The position numbers were made by a program, and so were the translations under genes. Shown here in pieces: positions 24,842 to 33,241 of a stretch of 64,000 nt of DNA. The notes beneath the pieces are model-generated. The model saw only the letters and a program-made list of their open reading frames with translations, was not told where the DNA came from and did no database searches. Position 1 is the stretch's first letter, and each line of letters starts with the position of its first letter. The stretch comes from Planctomycetaceae bacterium (GTDB taxonomy: Bacteria; Planctomycetota; Planctomycetia; Pirellulales; Pirellulaceae), in the NCBI GenBank assembly GCA_005778405.1, contig SXOA01000065.1:1-64000 (forward strand), in the 5' to 3' direction.

Positions 24842-26263
24842 CTACTGCTTTTCCTTGGCCTTCTGCTTCGCCTTGGCTTTCTGAGCGGCCGGGGCCGGCA
24901 ACCACCGCGGGGGCTGTAATTCGGCGTTCCATTTCTCCCACAGCGCTCGCAGCTCTTTGGCCTTCTCCGGCTGTTCGGCGGCGAGGTCTTTGGATTCGCC
25001 GATGTCTGCGGCCAGGTTGAAAAGGCTGGCTGGCTTGTCCTTGCGAGCGAGGTTCATCGGCTCATTGGAGACCACCAGCTTCCAGTCGCCGTGACGAATG
25101 GCCCATTGCTGGCCGAACCGCCAGTAAAGGGACTCATGGGGGGGCTTCAAACGGCCGAGATTCGCGTTCACCTCACCCGTCAGGTGCGGCAGCAAATTCA
25201 CGCCGTCGAGTTTCCATTCCGAGTCAATCTTTCCTCCCGCCGCGGAGATTGCCGTCGGCAGGATATCGAGCTGAATGATCGGCTGGTTGAATGTCTGCCC
25301 GGCAGGAATCTTTCCTTTCCACTGTGCGGCAAACGGCACGCGCACGCCCCCCTCCCAGGTCGTTGCCTTGTTGCCGCGGAGCGGAGTATTCTTGGAAGTG
25401 GTCTGCAATGTCGGACCGCCGTTGTCGGCCAGAAAGAAAATGAGCGTATTCTCTTCTTGTCCAAGATCGCGGACCTTTTGCAACACAGCCCCGATGGCGT
25501 CGTCCATGGCGGACATCATGGCGGCGAAAATCCGCCGCTTCTCATCCGCAATGCCGGCATGGCGAGCCAGATACTTTTCCGTGGCTTGCAGCGGGGCATG
25601 CTGTGCGTTGAAGGGGAGATAGAGCAGGTACGGCTGGTCTCTGTGCTTCTCAATCCAGTCGACCGCCCGTTCGCGATAAGCGTCGGTGGTATAGAAAGAG
25701 TCGTCCTTGATGGGCGTCACCTGGTCGCTCTTGCGAGAGTCAATAAAGTTCTGCGGATTGAGGAACGACGTGTTGGCCACGGTTCCGAAGAATTCGTCAA
25801 AGCCCCGCTGCATGGGAAAAAACTCCGGCTGGCGACCGAGGTGCCACTTGCCGATGGCGCAAGTGGCATAACCCATCTCCTTGAACCGGTTGGCGATGGT
25901 TTTCTCCGTCAGCGGCAGCCCAAACACGCTGCCATCGGGAGTCGCCGGCCCCTCGTTGAACTCATGGCCAAAGCGAGTCTGATAGCGGCCCGTCATCAGG
26001 CCCGCGCGCGTTGGGCTGCAATACGGTCCGCTCACATAGCCGCTGGTGAAGCGGACGCCAGCTTTGGCGATAGAATCGATATGCGGCGTGGGTATTTCCT
26101 TGTTTCCTTGCATCCCCAACTCGCCATAACCAAGGTCGTCTGCCAGGAAAATGATGACGTTGGGTTTCTTCGTCTGTGCATCGGCACCCATTGCCTTCGC
26201 AGCCGCCGTCACCGGCAGCATCAAGAGCAGCCCCGCCAGCAGTCTTTGCGTTGGACGTGTCAT
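24842..26263 (-). CDS. Sulfatase (arylsulfatase-type, formylglycine)
   Basis: 473-residue periplasmic sulfatase that removes sulfate esters from glycans or aryl substrates. After a signal peptide (M-T-R-P-T-Q-R-L-L-A-G-L-L-L-M-L), L-A-D-D-L-G-Y-G-E-L-G (40-50) supplies calcium-binding aspartates, and C-S-P-T-R-A-G-L-M-T-G-R (82-93) is the Cys-type signature converted to formylglycine. H-L-G-R near 170 and D-N-G-G-P near 305 complete the active site. The C-terminus is Lys/Ala rich. Start ATG 26263 puts the signal peptide at the N-terminus; the frame stays open to 26557 but that part is not protein-like. No sulfatase-maturating enzyme gene is in view. Confidence 0.93.
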   Translation of the reverse strand: MTRPTQRLLAGLLLMLPVTAAAKAMGADAQTKKPNVIIFLADDLGYGELGMQGNKEIPTPHIDSIAKAGVRFTSGYVSGPYCSPTRAGLMTGRYQTRFGHEFNEGPATPDGSVFGLPLTEKTIANRFKEMGYATCAIGKWHLGRQPEFFPMQRGFDEFFGTVANTSFLNPQNFIDSRKSDQVTPIKDDSFYTTDAYRERAVDWIEKHRDQPYLLYLPFNAQHAPLQATEKYLARHAGIADEKRRIFAAMMSAMDDAIGAVLQKVRDLGQEENTLIFFLADNGGPTLQTTSKNTPLRGNKATTWEGGVRVPFAAQWKGKIPAGQTFNQPIIQLDILPTAISAAGGKIDSEWKLDGVNLLPHLTGEVNANLGRLKPPHESLYWRFGQQWAIRHGDWKLVVSNEPMNLARKDKPASLFNLAADIGESKDLAAEQPEKAKELRALWEKWNAELQPPRWLPAPAAQKAKAKQKAKEKQ

Positions 26264-26679
26264 TTGGAATTCCCCAAAAGTAACCAGCGAAGTCCAGAAG
26301 CACACGCTGCGCAGATTACCAGATGCCGCCGAAGATGCAATCTCTTGTGACAAAACCGCATCTTGGGCCGGCGGTCCAGACTCGTTTGCGAAGCGTAAGT
26401 GATGGCGGGTAGAGGACTTCCTTCGATTTGCCCGCGGGCCGATATGCTTTGCGATTGTCGACTGGAATTGACCCTGCGAATACGAATCGGGTGGGTTGCA
26501 AAGCGATAGTTTGTAGGGTAATCTTTTGACATTCAGCAAAGTTTGCCAGCTCCGCAAGGTTTACTTAGTAAATGCACCACGGACTGGTAACTCAATGCGG
26601 AGAAAAACGGCGGCAACGTGCCCCGTCAAGATTTACAACGTCGTGGACCGTCTTCTTATTTTCTTCAGGAGGTTTTGTT
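26264..26679. other. 416-bp divergent intergenic region
   Basis: Between the sulfatase (minus) and a small secreted protein gene (plus). It contains a TTGACA hexamer at 26526-26531 but no matching -10 at 16-18 bp, and a short palindrome TTTACTTAGTAAA near 26560. No gene is supported. Confidence 0.35.
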
Positions 26680-26922
26680 ATGCGTCGCATCGTATTGACT
26701 TTTGCTGCTTCCGCCTTGCTCGGTAGCGTTGCCCTGGCCGCCCCCGTTCAGGGTCCGGCGCAGGCTCCGACTCAGAAGCCGACCCAGGCCCCCGTGCAGA
26801 AGGTCTCCCCCGCCCAGAAGCCGACCCAGGCCCCCACGCAAAAGGGTGCCGGTGCATGCCAGGCCCCGACGCAGAAGGGCGCAAAGACTGCTTCGGCTCC
26901 TCGCGGTCGTCGCTATTCGTAG
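26680..26922 (+). CDS. Small secreted protein with Pro-Thr-Gln-Lys repeats
   Basis: 80-residue exported protein. A perfect AGGAGG lies before ATG 26680. Signal peptide M-R-R-I-V-L-T-F-A-A-S-A-L-L, cleavage after A-L-A. The mature 60 residues are a degenerate repeat of A-P-T-Q-K/P-T-Q (A-P-T-Q-K-P-T-Q-A-P-V-Q-K, A-Q-K-P-T-Q-A-P-T-Q-K), ending in basic P-R-G-R-R-Y. Such low-complexity cationic secreted peptides occur in planctomycetes without known function. One Cys. A hairpin terminator follows 66 bp downstream. Confidence 0.72.
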   Translation: MRRIVLTFAASALLGSVALAAPVQGPAQAPTQKPTQAPVQKVSPAQKPTQAPTQKGAGACQAPTQKGAKTASAPRGRRYS

Positions 26923-26988
26923 GCTATAATTGGCGAGCGGATCTCTTGACCGGCCATTCGTGGTCTCAGGTTCCGCGTGAAATATCTT

Positions 26989-27027
26989 CAAGGCCCTTGG
27001 AAAATCTTCGAGATTCCAAGGGCCTTG
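26989..27027. terminator. Hairpin terminator
   Basis: 14-bp perfect inverted repeat CAAGGCCCTTGGAA / TTCCAAGGGCCTTG with an 11-base loop, downstream of the repeat-rich secreted protein and upstream of the transglutaminase-like gene. There is no U-run after the stem, so terminator function is inferred from the stem. Confidence 0.65.
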
Positions 27028-27068
27028 TCGTCGCGCCATCCTTCTTTTGACTCATTGTGGAGCCCCTC

Positions 27069-28271
27069 ATGTCGTCTGCTGCCGTTGCCGTGCTGTTTTT
27101 TGCTTCCGCTGTCGGGCAGATAAACTCGTCGGGGGGCACGATGAAGCCCGACGAACTCAAGTACCAGCAGCAGGCATTCAAGCAATGGTGGGAGCAGGAT
27201 CTGGTCCTCAAATTCGCGGACTTGCCGGCAGACGGAAAAACACCGGACTTTCGCATTCCCTATTCCGGGCATGACTATCCCGATAAATCTGGCGGTACCA
27301 TTGGCGCGATGCGCAAGTACGACGCCGCATTCCACGGCGGCCGTCCCATGGCGGAAGAATATGAGCGTAAAGACGTCGGCGCTCATCGGGGACGCTACGG
27401 ATTTGCAAACAATAGCAACGAACCTCCCCGCGGACTGTTCGGCAGAATCCTGGCCGGCCGCGACCGCACCCCCGGTTGGTATGGCCACTGCAACGGCTGG
27501 ACGGCTGCCGCCATCCGCCATGCCGAGCCGGAAAAGAGCGTCACCCGCAACGGCGTGACCTTTACCCCCGCGGACATCAAGGGAATGCTTGCCGAAATGT
27601 ACATGTATTCTCCTACCGAATTTCTTGGCGGTGAGGATGCCGCCATCAACCCGGCACTATTGCATGTCGTGCTGACCAACTGGATTGGCCGCGGCTCGCA
27701 TCCGGTCGGCATGGAATCGGCCCTGGGGGAAGTCGTCATCAACTACCCGATTTATGCCTATAAGGCGACGATTACCAAGATCTCCGATCAGCAGTCCGAA
27801 GTGAAGATGATGTGCCGCTACACACTCAACACTCCACAGGAACACCAGAAGGGGCCTAAGAGCACGCAGCTCATTTACTTCCACTATGTCCTCGATATGG
27901 ACAAGGAAGGGACCATCACCTCCGGCCGCTATTATGGCGATACGCAAATGGTGGACATGCTTTGGTCCCCCCTCAAGCCAGTGCAAGGGGGAGAGAAGGG
28001 AAACGAGCGAGGCAACCCGCATATGGATATCAAGGAAGTCCTCGCCATCTGGCGGGAGTCCGTCACCGAAAAGACTCGCAAGGAGTGGCTGAACATCGAC
28101 CCGACCGACGAAGACCGCGTGGTGCTAGATGAGGAGAAGCCCGCGGAAGAAAAGAAGCCCACTGACGAGAAGCCGAAGACGGATGAGGTCAAACCCGCGG
28201 CAGCGGCTACAACTCCCGCAGCAACGCCGGCTACTCCGCCGACGACGACACCGCCGGGAACTGAAGAGTAG
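27069..28271 (+). CDS. Transglutaminase-elicitor-like cysteine protein, secreted
   Basis: 400-residue exported protein. ATG 27069 has GGAG six bases upstream; GTG 27057 is an alternative. After a leader (A-A-V-A-V-L-F-F-A-S-A-V-G-Q) comes a domain with W-Y-G-H-C-N-G-W-T-A-A-A near residue 141 and V-T-F-T-P-A-D-I-K-G-M-L near 165, matching my recollection of the TGase-elicitor (Phytophthora GP42-like) family; the Cys in H-C-N-G-W would be the nucleophile. Later, H-P-V-G-M and the strand pairs around I-Y-F-H-Y-V-L fit the fold. The last 70 residues are an acidic Lys/Glu stretch and an Ala/Thr/Pro tail. Cross-linking activity is unproven. Confidence 0.75.
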   Translation: MSSAAVAVLFFASAVGQINSSGGTMKPDELKYQQQAFKQWWEQDLVLKFADLPADGKTPDFRIPYSGHDYPDKSGGTIGAMRKYDAAFHGGRPMAEEYERKDVGAHRGRYGFANNSNEPPRGLFGRILAGRDRTPGWYGHCNGWTAAAIRHAEPEKSVTRNGVTFTPADIKGMLAEMYMYSPTEFLGGEDAAINPALLHVVLTNWIGRGSHPVGMESALGEVVINYPIYAYKATITKISDQQSEVKMMCRYTLNTPQEHQKGPKSTQLIYFHYVLDMDKEGTITSGRYYGDTQMVDMLWSPLKPVQGGEKGNERGNPHMDIKEVLAIWRESVTEKTRKEWLNIDPTDEDRVVLDEEKPAEEKKPTDEKPKTDEVKPAAAATTPAATPATPPTTTPPGTEE

Positions 28272-28345
28272 GGTGCAGGCGTACTAGCTCGCCAGTCACG
28301 GACATTGCAGGATGGCCATTCTTGCCCGTCGCGCGGATGGCTGTC

Positions 28346-28915
28346 TCAAAAGAACATCGCCACCTGCTTGATTCCCCACTGGGTCACCATCAGGACGGCG
28401 AACACGACCATCGGAGCATAGCCATAGAATCCCAGTTGCACTTCCGGATGGCCGCGGCGGATCCGCCAAAGTTGCCAGGCCCGATAGGGAACCTGAAACA
28501 GGACAAAGGCGAAAAGCAGAATGCCGGCCGGGTTGTAGGTCCAGGCGCTCGGTAAATCCCCGTGTCCCAGCGCGATAAAGCACCTGGTCATACCGCATCC
28601 GGCACAGTCCATCCCGGTAATCTTTCGAAAGCTGCAAAGCTCTGGCAAAGGGATTTGCGTAAAGGGGATGTTGACCTCCCGGGGATTGCGGATTTCCATC
28701 AACATCGAGAGCAGCACCACACCGCCGGCGAGGCAGAGCCAGACGAGATGGAACTTGCGATCGGGCCGGCGCGGAGGGGGGATTTTCTGAGTGACACTCC
28801 CACGGCTTGGCGTGGGAGTGAGCGAGGCATCGGACGATACTTCACGCACACGCAAAGCCGTGGGCGTGCCACTCGCCAAGTCCGCTTCGACGATTTCCGC
28901 GTCCCTCGCCGTCAC
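28346..28915 (-). CDS. DUF2752 membrane protein with repeat-derived N-terminus
   Basis: 189-residue membrane protein. The DUF2752 signature is C-S-F-R-K-I-T-G-M-D-C-A-G-C-G-M-T-R-C (about 94-112), four conserved Cys before a membrane helix; two or three more helices follow. Function unknown. GTG 28915 overlaps the TGA of the upstream TPR gene (GTGA), implying coupling. Residues about 14-42 are encoded by two inverted copies of a dispersed palindromic repeat (28790-28875), so this part is probably not ancestral. Confidence 0.85.
   Translation of the reverse strand: MTARDAEIVEADLASGTPTALRVREVSSDASLTPTPSRGSVTQKIPPPRRPDRKFHLVWLCLAGGVVLLSMLMEIRNPREVNIPFTQIPLPELCSFRKITGMDCAGCGMTRCFIALGHGDLPSAWTYNPAGILLFAFVLFQVPYRAWQLWRIRRGHPEVQLGFYGYAPMVVFAVLMVTQWGIKQVAMFF
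28790..28875. repeat. Inverted pair of CCCACGGCTTNGCGTG repeats inside a coding region
   Basis: Arms 28790-28815 and 28850-28875 match each other inverted with few mismatches, and each arm contains its own smaller palindrome (CACTCCCACG-GCTTGG-CGTGGGAGTG). The whole unit is read through by the DUF2752 gene without a stop. Confidence 0.85.
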
Positions 28916-30780
28916 TTTCCTGGCTCCTTGGCGGTCTTGGCCTTCTGAAAGAGGGCGAGCTGGCGCTTCATCTGGCCGGAGTGCGGGTCGAGCTTGAGGG
29001 CCTGCGACTGATACTTGATGGCGTTGTCGAATTCCCCCTTGGCGTAATAGCAGCGTCCGAGCGTGTCGTAATAGGCCCCAACTTCCCGCTTCAATTCGAT
29101 CCGCAGGTCGACCGACTTATGGCTGGCCCGGACCGCCTTGTCGAAGTCGCCGAAGGTGTTGCTCACCAGCCAGGCGTATTGGTTGCAGGCGGTCGCGTAT
29201 TCTTGTTTGTCGCTGCCGCCGAAGGGATCAGCCGGTCCATCGCCGGCCATCTTGAACTTTTCCATGTCCTTTTCGAAGTTGTCTGTCGCCGTCGACACGA
29301 GCTTGCGGATTCCAGCTTGCTGCTCGGGGGTCTGGTCCGGCCAGCGGAAGAGGGCAATCAAAACGTCCGCATCGGTGGGGTCGGCAGCCGCGCCGTCGTC
29401 CAGGTGCTTGCGGGCCTCCGCCATTTTTCCCTTCTCGATCAGGTCCAGGGCGTAAAAGTAGTGCATCCGGGAAATCCAGCCTGCCTGTGGCCGCAGCGGC
29501 AGCTCGCGGGCCTGCGCATTCTTCGCCAGCAGGTCCACGCCTCCTTTGGCCACTTCCGCCGCCGCCAATTCCTGGGCGTTGTCGTGGAGCATTTCGGACA
29601 GCGCATAGCGCACGTCAAGCTGGATGAGCGAGTCCTCGGCCACATGGGCGAGCAAATGGCGGAACTCACTCTCGGCCCAAGTGAACAGTCCGCGCTGCTG
29701 CAAGAGAATTCCCAGCCGGAAATGGTGTTGCACGTCGTCTGGCCGCAAAGCCAGCGCTTTCGCAGCCGTCTGTTTGGCGTCGTCCTTGCGTCCTTGCTGA
29801 TCCTGAGCCTCTGCCAGACGATAGATCAACTCGGGGTTGTCGAGGAACGGCTTGGGGAAGCGGTCGGCCACTTCCTGCACTACCGGCCAGGCCTGTCGCT
29901 CCAGCAGCCAGTCGATGAGCTCGGTCAATTGATCCGCCGTTCCTTCGAGCAGCGATAGTGTCCTCCGCATGACGGCCACTGCGTCTTGCTCGCGGCCCAG
30001 GGTCTGCATGAGCGAGACCTCAAAGCGATATAAATCGCGCACGACTTCTCGGCTGGTGCGGTCGGGAAACTGAGTGAACAGCTCGTGCTCCGCCTTGATG
30101 TGCGCTTCCCATGCGGGAATGGCGGCGGAGGGGTCCGGTAACGTCTTGGCAAAGGTTCGGAGCCAGGCAGTGGCGATTCGCTTGCCGCTTCCCGCGCCGG
30201 CGACGACTTTCTTACCCGCGTCCTCGCGAGCCTTGGCAGCCTTAAGCTCCGGCAAAAGGTCCATCAACCGGAGGGCCGCATATTTCGAAAGCTCTTCCGA
30301 AGTCTCGAACCGCGCCAGCCGGCAGAGCGCCACCAGTCCCTGCAGCTCCACCAGATTCTTCAGCCGGTCGATCCGGCTGCGGCGTTCAGTCTCGCTCTGC
30401 TCGCCGTAATCCTTGAGAACGCGGATCACATCGGCGGAGTCGGTATCTTGATACCACTGCACCTGCATGGCCCGGACCAGATAGCGAGCCCGCAGGGCGA
30501 TCTCCACGTCGTCATGATGCTGGGCTTCGTTCAGGGCATCGAAAGCCTCCAGGCCAACCTTGGCCAGGTCGGCCTGAGCCTTCTCTCGCGCCGCAAACTC
30601 TCCTGCCCCGAGCTGCTCAATCAACTTGGCGACTTTTGCTTCCTGCTCGGTGAGCGGAACCGCTTCGACCGCCGACTTCTTCGGCTCATTCTGGGCGAGT
30701 GTTTCCGCCGTCAGGAACATCCCGGCGAGAACCATCGCCCGGCAGCAGAGATTCAGCGTGTTCTCGGAGCGAAAATGCAT
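28912..30780 (-). CDS. Large secreted TPR-repeat protein
   Basis: 622-residue exported helical protein. The leader (R-A-M-V-L-A-G-M-F-L-T-A-E-T-L-A-Q) is followed by a HEAT/TPR-like region (L-I-E-Q-L-G-A-G-E-F-A-A-R-E-K-A-Q near 53, typical of planctomycete 'x-F-x-x-R-x-x-A' repeats), then TPR units (L-I-Y-R-L-A-E-A-Q-D-Q-Q-G-R-K-D-D-A-K; Y-D-T-L-G-R-C-Y-Y-A-K-G-E-F-D-N-A-I). It probably serves as a periplasmic scaffold. Start ATG 30780. Its TGA overlaps the start of the DUF2752 gene. No catalytic motif. Confidence 0.85.
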   Translation of the reverse strand: MHFRSENTLNLCCRAMVLAGMFLTAETLAQNEPKKSAVEAVPLTEQEAKVAKLIEQLGAGEFAAREKAQADLAKVGLEAFDALNEAQHHDDVEIALRARYLVRAMQVQWYQDTDSADVIRVLKDYGEQSETERRSRIDRLKNLVELQGLVALCRLARFETSEELSKYAALRLMDLLPELKAAKAREDAGKKVVAGAGSGKRIATAWLRTFAKTLPDPSAAIPAWEAHIKAEHELFTQFPDRTSREVVRDLYRFEVSLMQTLGREQDAVAVMRRTLSLLEGTADQLTELIDWLLERQAWPVVQEVADRFPKPFLDNPELIYRLAEAQDQQGRKDDAKQTAAKALALRPDDVQHHFRLGILLQQRGLFTWAESEFRHLLAHVAEDSLIQLDVRYALSEMLHDNAQELAAAEVAKGGVDLLAKNAQARELPLRPQAGWISRMHYFYALDLIEKGKMAEARKHLDDGAAADPTDADVLIALFRWPDQTPEQQAGIRKLVSTATDNFEKDMEKFKMAGDGPADPFGGSDKQEYATACNQYAWLVSNTFGDFDKAVRASHKSVDLRIELKREVGAYYDTLGRCYYAKGEFDNAIKYQSQALKLDPHSGQMKRQLALFQKAKTAKEPGK

Positions 30781-30815
30781 CGCGGCACCTGCAGGAACAG
30801 AAAAGGAAACCGTAG

Positions 30816-30835
30816 GATGGCCTTCTCAGGCCGTC
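30816..30835. repeat. GATGGCC...GGCCGTC short inverted repeat
   Basis: Near-palindrome in the 5' region of the TPR gene (stem GATGGCC/GGCCGTC around TTCTCA). A related sequence lies near 28310-28331. Probably another small dispersed element. Confidence 0.4.
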
Positions 30836-30883
30836 ACTTCACTCTTCAGGATACCCCGCCCCGCGCGTCAGGGGCAAGTTGCA

Positions 30884-31321
30884 TTACCGGGCTGGCGTCC
30901 CTTCCGCCTTCCATTTCACGGACTCCGTGTTGGAGTAACTGTTGTAACCGGTCGCATCTCGAGAAACTTTGAACGAGTCAGGTTTCTGCTCGGTGATGAC
31001 GCATTGTGCCCCTTCCAAGATTGTCAGATGGGGAGGCGAAGCAAACGGCTGTTTGTAGAAGACCTGCGCCTCTCCTTTTCTTGTGTTCCCCACCAGGTTG
31101 ACATCGACGGTACCTTCCTCCGTGATCGGGACACCCGCAGAAATGCCTCGGCCCACCGGCAGTACCACGAAAATCGCCAGCAAACAGATGACGGCGCAGA
31201 CCATTCCCGAGATTATTCCTGAAACGACTCCCGACACGAGGCCAACTCCGAGGATACTCGGTGCGCTAGGCGACTTGGTGGAATGTCTGACTTCAACGGG
31301 ATTGCTGGCGTCGTCTGGCAT
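30884..31321 (-). CDS. Single-pass membrane protein of unknown function
   Basis: 145-residue protein with one long glycine-rich membrane helix (G-V-G-L-V-S-G-V-V-S-G-I-I-S-G-M then V-I-C-L-L-A-I-F-V-V-L) and an extracytoplasmic domain with G-E-A-Q-V-F-Y-K-Q-P-F-A-S-P-P-H-L-T-I, which loosely recalls H-type lectin strands. GAGGTG precedes ATG 31321. Family not recognised. Confidence 0.62.
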   Translation of the reverse strand: MPDDASNPVEVRHSTKSPSAPSILGVGLVSGVVSGIISGMVCAVICLLAIFVVLPVGRGISAGVPITEEGTVDVNLVGNTRKGEAQVFYKQPFASPPHLTILEGAQCVITEQKPDSFKVSRDATGYNSYSNTESVKWKAEGTPAR

Positions 31322-31521
31322 CGTTGCACCTCGTGGACAGAACTGATGCAACCTAAGATATCGCACAGGATACCTCACAAGCAAGGATTTCTTGCTTCGT
31401 GAGCGTCGATCTTGGTACTGCCGCACAAGGCTCGACTAGCGAAAAACGCCAAGATTTTGTTGGTGCGTGCGAATCACTTCCCAGGCTTCGTTACTAACCC
31501 TTCCACCTTCCGGTCACTGCC

Positions 31522-31938
31522 ATGTCCCATGCCGTTCCTGTTCTTCGCAACAACACGCACTCCGTCGCCGTGGGGTATTTGTGCTGGATCTTTGGCGTCT
31601 TTGGGGCGCATCGGTTTTATTACGGCAAGAAGGTCACCGGCGTGATCTGGTTCTGCACGCTGGGGCTCCTCGGCATCGGCTGGCTCATTGACCTGTTCCT
31701 GATTCCCGGCATGGACGCCCAAGCGGATCGCAAATACTCGCCCGGACATTTGGATTACACGCTCGCCTGGCTCCTGCTCACGTTTCTCGGCATCCTCGGC
31801 ATCCACCGCTTTTACATGGGGAAGATCGTCACCGGAATTCTCTGGTTTGCCACCGGCGGCCTGTGTGGGTTTGGGTGGCTCTACGACCTGCTGACGCTCA
31901 ACGAGCAAGTGGACGAGATGAACCGCGCGAGACATTAG
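31522..31938 (+). CDS. Tandem TM2-domain membrane protein
   Basis: 138 residues made of two TM2 units, each a short helix, the G-x-H/I-H-R-F-Y-x-G-K loop and a second helix: G-A-H-R-F-Y-Y-G-K at 28-36 and G-I-H-R-F-Y-M-G-K at 93-101, followed by G-I-G-W-L-I-D-L and G-F-G-W-L-Y-D-L. TM2 proteins are common in planctomycetes; their role is unknown. The duplication makes it four-pass. Confidence 0.88.
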   Translation: MSHAVPVLRNNTHSVAVGYLCWIFGVFGAHRFYYGKKVTGVIWFCTLGLLGIGWLIDLFLIPGMDAQADRKYSPGHLDYTLAWLLLTFLGILGIHRFYMGKIVTGILWFATGGLCGFGWLYDLLTLNEQVDEMNRARH

Positions 31939-31998
31939 GCGATTCGCGTCGCGCTCCTAGCGCGGTATAGAATGGAGATACCTCGGAATCTCCTCCCC

Positions 31999-32529
31999 AT
32001 GCGCCGCTTCCTTTCTCATCGCCCCTCGCTGTTTGCTGGAGCGGTGGTTTGCGCACTGGCTGGCTGCGAAGGACGTTCCGAGCCATCAATGGCCACTGCC
32101 ATTGTCCAAGCCGAGAAATCTCTACCGGCCAATCCAGATCCTCAACCACTTCGCGAGCCCATCGAAGTTGCCTGGGACAGGCTGGAAATGCCGCTGGGCG
32201 AGGACAACCACTTCGAGCCCTGGATGGTCCCCAGCCGCGTGCAGGAGCTCGAGGGGAAACGGGTGCGGGTGCAGGGGCTGATCTATGCCGGCAGCCTGTC
32301 GCAGCGGGGCAACATTCGCGAGTTCCCCCTCATCCGCGAGCTCGGCTGCCAGTTCGGGAACGGGGCCCCGGCCTGGCACGTGATCATGGTTGAACTGGAT
32401 GGAAATCTGCGGACAGAGTACAAAGCGGAACCGATTACCATCGAGGGCATCTTGCGGGTCAAGCCGTATAATGGACCAGACGGCAAAACCTGGTCGGTGT
32501 ACTTTCTGCAAGGGACGAAAGTCGAATGA
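31999..32529 (+). CDS. Lipoprotein, first of a paralogous pair
   Basis: 176-residue lipoprotein: signal peptide and lipobox C-A-L-A-G-C with lipidated Cys23. The domain W-M-V-P-S-R-V-Q-E-L-E-G-K-R-V-R-V-Q-G-L-I-Y, then E-F-P-L-I-R-E-L-G-C-Q-F-G, recalls DUF3299-like planctomycete proteins (E-L-x-G-K-x-V-R-x-x-G, then ...C-x-F/Y-G). ATG 31999 preferred over 31972. Its TGA overlaps the ATG of the next gene (32526-32529), which encodes a related protein. Confidence 0.75.
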   Translation: MRRFLSHRPSLFAGAVVCALAGCEGRSEPSMATAIVQAEKSLPANPDPQPLREPIEVAWDRLEMPLGEDNHFEPWMVPSRVQELEGKRVRVQGLIYAGSLSQRGNIREFPLIRELGCQFGNGAPAWHVIMVELDGNLRTEYKAEPITIEGILRVKPYNGPDGKTWSVYFLQGTKVE

Positions 32530-33170
32530 AACTCCCCACAAACTCCCTGCACGTATTGGCGATGGCAGCCGTTGGATTCATCGGCTGCGGGCCGCAGTCC
32601 TCAGTGCCGGTGGCGGCAACTCCCGCCACAAATGCGGCGGTCACGACTCTGCCTAAAGTCGAGGGTCCTCTGGTTCCGGCAACCACTAACGTGGCCGCCG
32701 AAGTTCCCGTCGCTGCACCCAAGCCGCCTGGCAAGCCGGCCGCTGATGACTCCGCCCCCACCCGCCCCAAAGCCGACCGCGAGCCGACAAAACCCGGTGA
32801 CCCCGAAAAGATCACCTTCGACGATCTGATCCTCGGCATGCAGGCGGACATGGTTTATCGTCCCTTCATGCTCACCGATCGGGCCAAAGAGCTTGAGGGC
32901 AAGCGGGTCCGTTTGACCGGAGAAATGTACGGCAGCGTGACGGGCAGCGAAAAGCTCAAGGAGTTCATCATCCTCCGCAACAAGGAATGCAAATACGGAG
33001 CCGGCGGTCAGGCCGACCACGTCGCCGATGTGAAAATGAAAGAGGGACAAACGACCAAATTCATCGGCGGCACCATTCGGGTCGAAGGGACAATCCGCAT
33101 CCGTCCCTTGAACGGCAGCGACGGCAACACCAAGCACATCTATGTCTTGGAAGACGCCTTGATGAAGTAA
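32526..33170 (+). CDS. Lipoprotein, second of a paralogous pair
   Basis: 214 residues. Lipobox G-F-I-G-C gives lipidated Cys21, followed by a ~60-residue Ala/Pro linker and then the same domain as its neighbour: F-M-L-T-D-R-A-K-E-L-E-G-K-R-V-R-L-T-G, E-F-I-I-L-R-N-K-E-C-K-Y-G and V-E-G-T-I-R-I-R-P-L-N-G. Shared positions include the single Cys before the aromatic-Gly. Translationally coupled (ATGA) to the upstream gene; the two probably act together at a membrane surface. Confidence 0.76.
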   Translation: MKLPTNSLHVLAMAAVGFIGCGPQSSVPVAATPATNAAVTTLPKVEGPLVPATTNVAAEVPVAAPKPPGKPAADDSAPTRPKADREPTKPGDPEKITFDDLILGMQADMVYRPFMLTDRAKELEGKRVRLTGEMYGSVTGSEKLKEFIILRNKECKYGAGGQADHVADVKMKEGQTTKFIGGTIRVEGTIRIRPLNGSDGNTKHIYVLEDALMK

Positions 33171-33176
33171 CAAACC

Positions 33177-33235
33177 GTGGAGTAGGCTTCCAGCCTGCCC
33201 TGAAGAATTCCGGGCATGTTGGAAGCCTACCCCAC
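33177..33235. repeat. GTAGGCTTCCAGCCTGCC-type palindromic repeat / terminator
   Basis: Inverted arms GTGGAGTAGGCTTCC and GGAAGCCTACCCCAC enclose a second pairing (GCCTGCCC/GGGCATG). It lies between the convergent lipoprotein and recQ genes, so it may also terminate both transcripts. Confidence 0.75.
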
Positions 33236-33241
33236 CACTTC

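Noticed and set aside
28296-28335. GGATGGCCATTCTTGCCCGTC as a repeat copy of 30816-30835
   Set aside because: Similar in outline but with too many differences to be sure, and too short to annotate.
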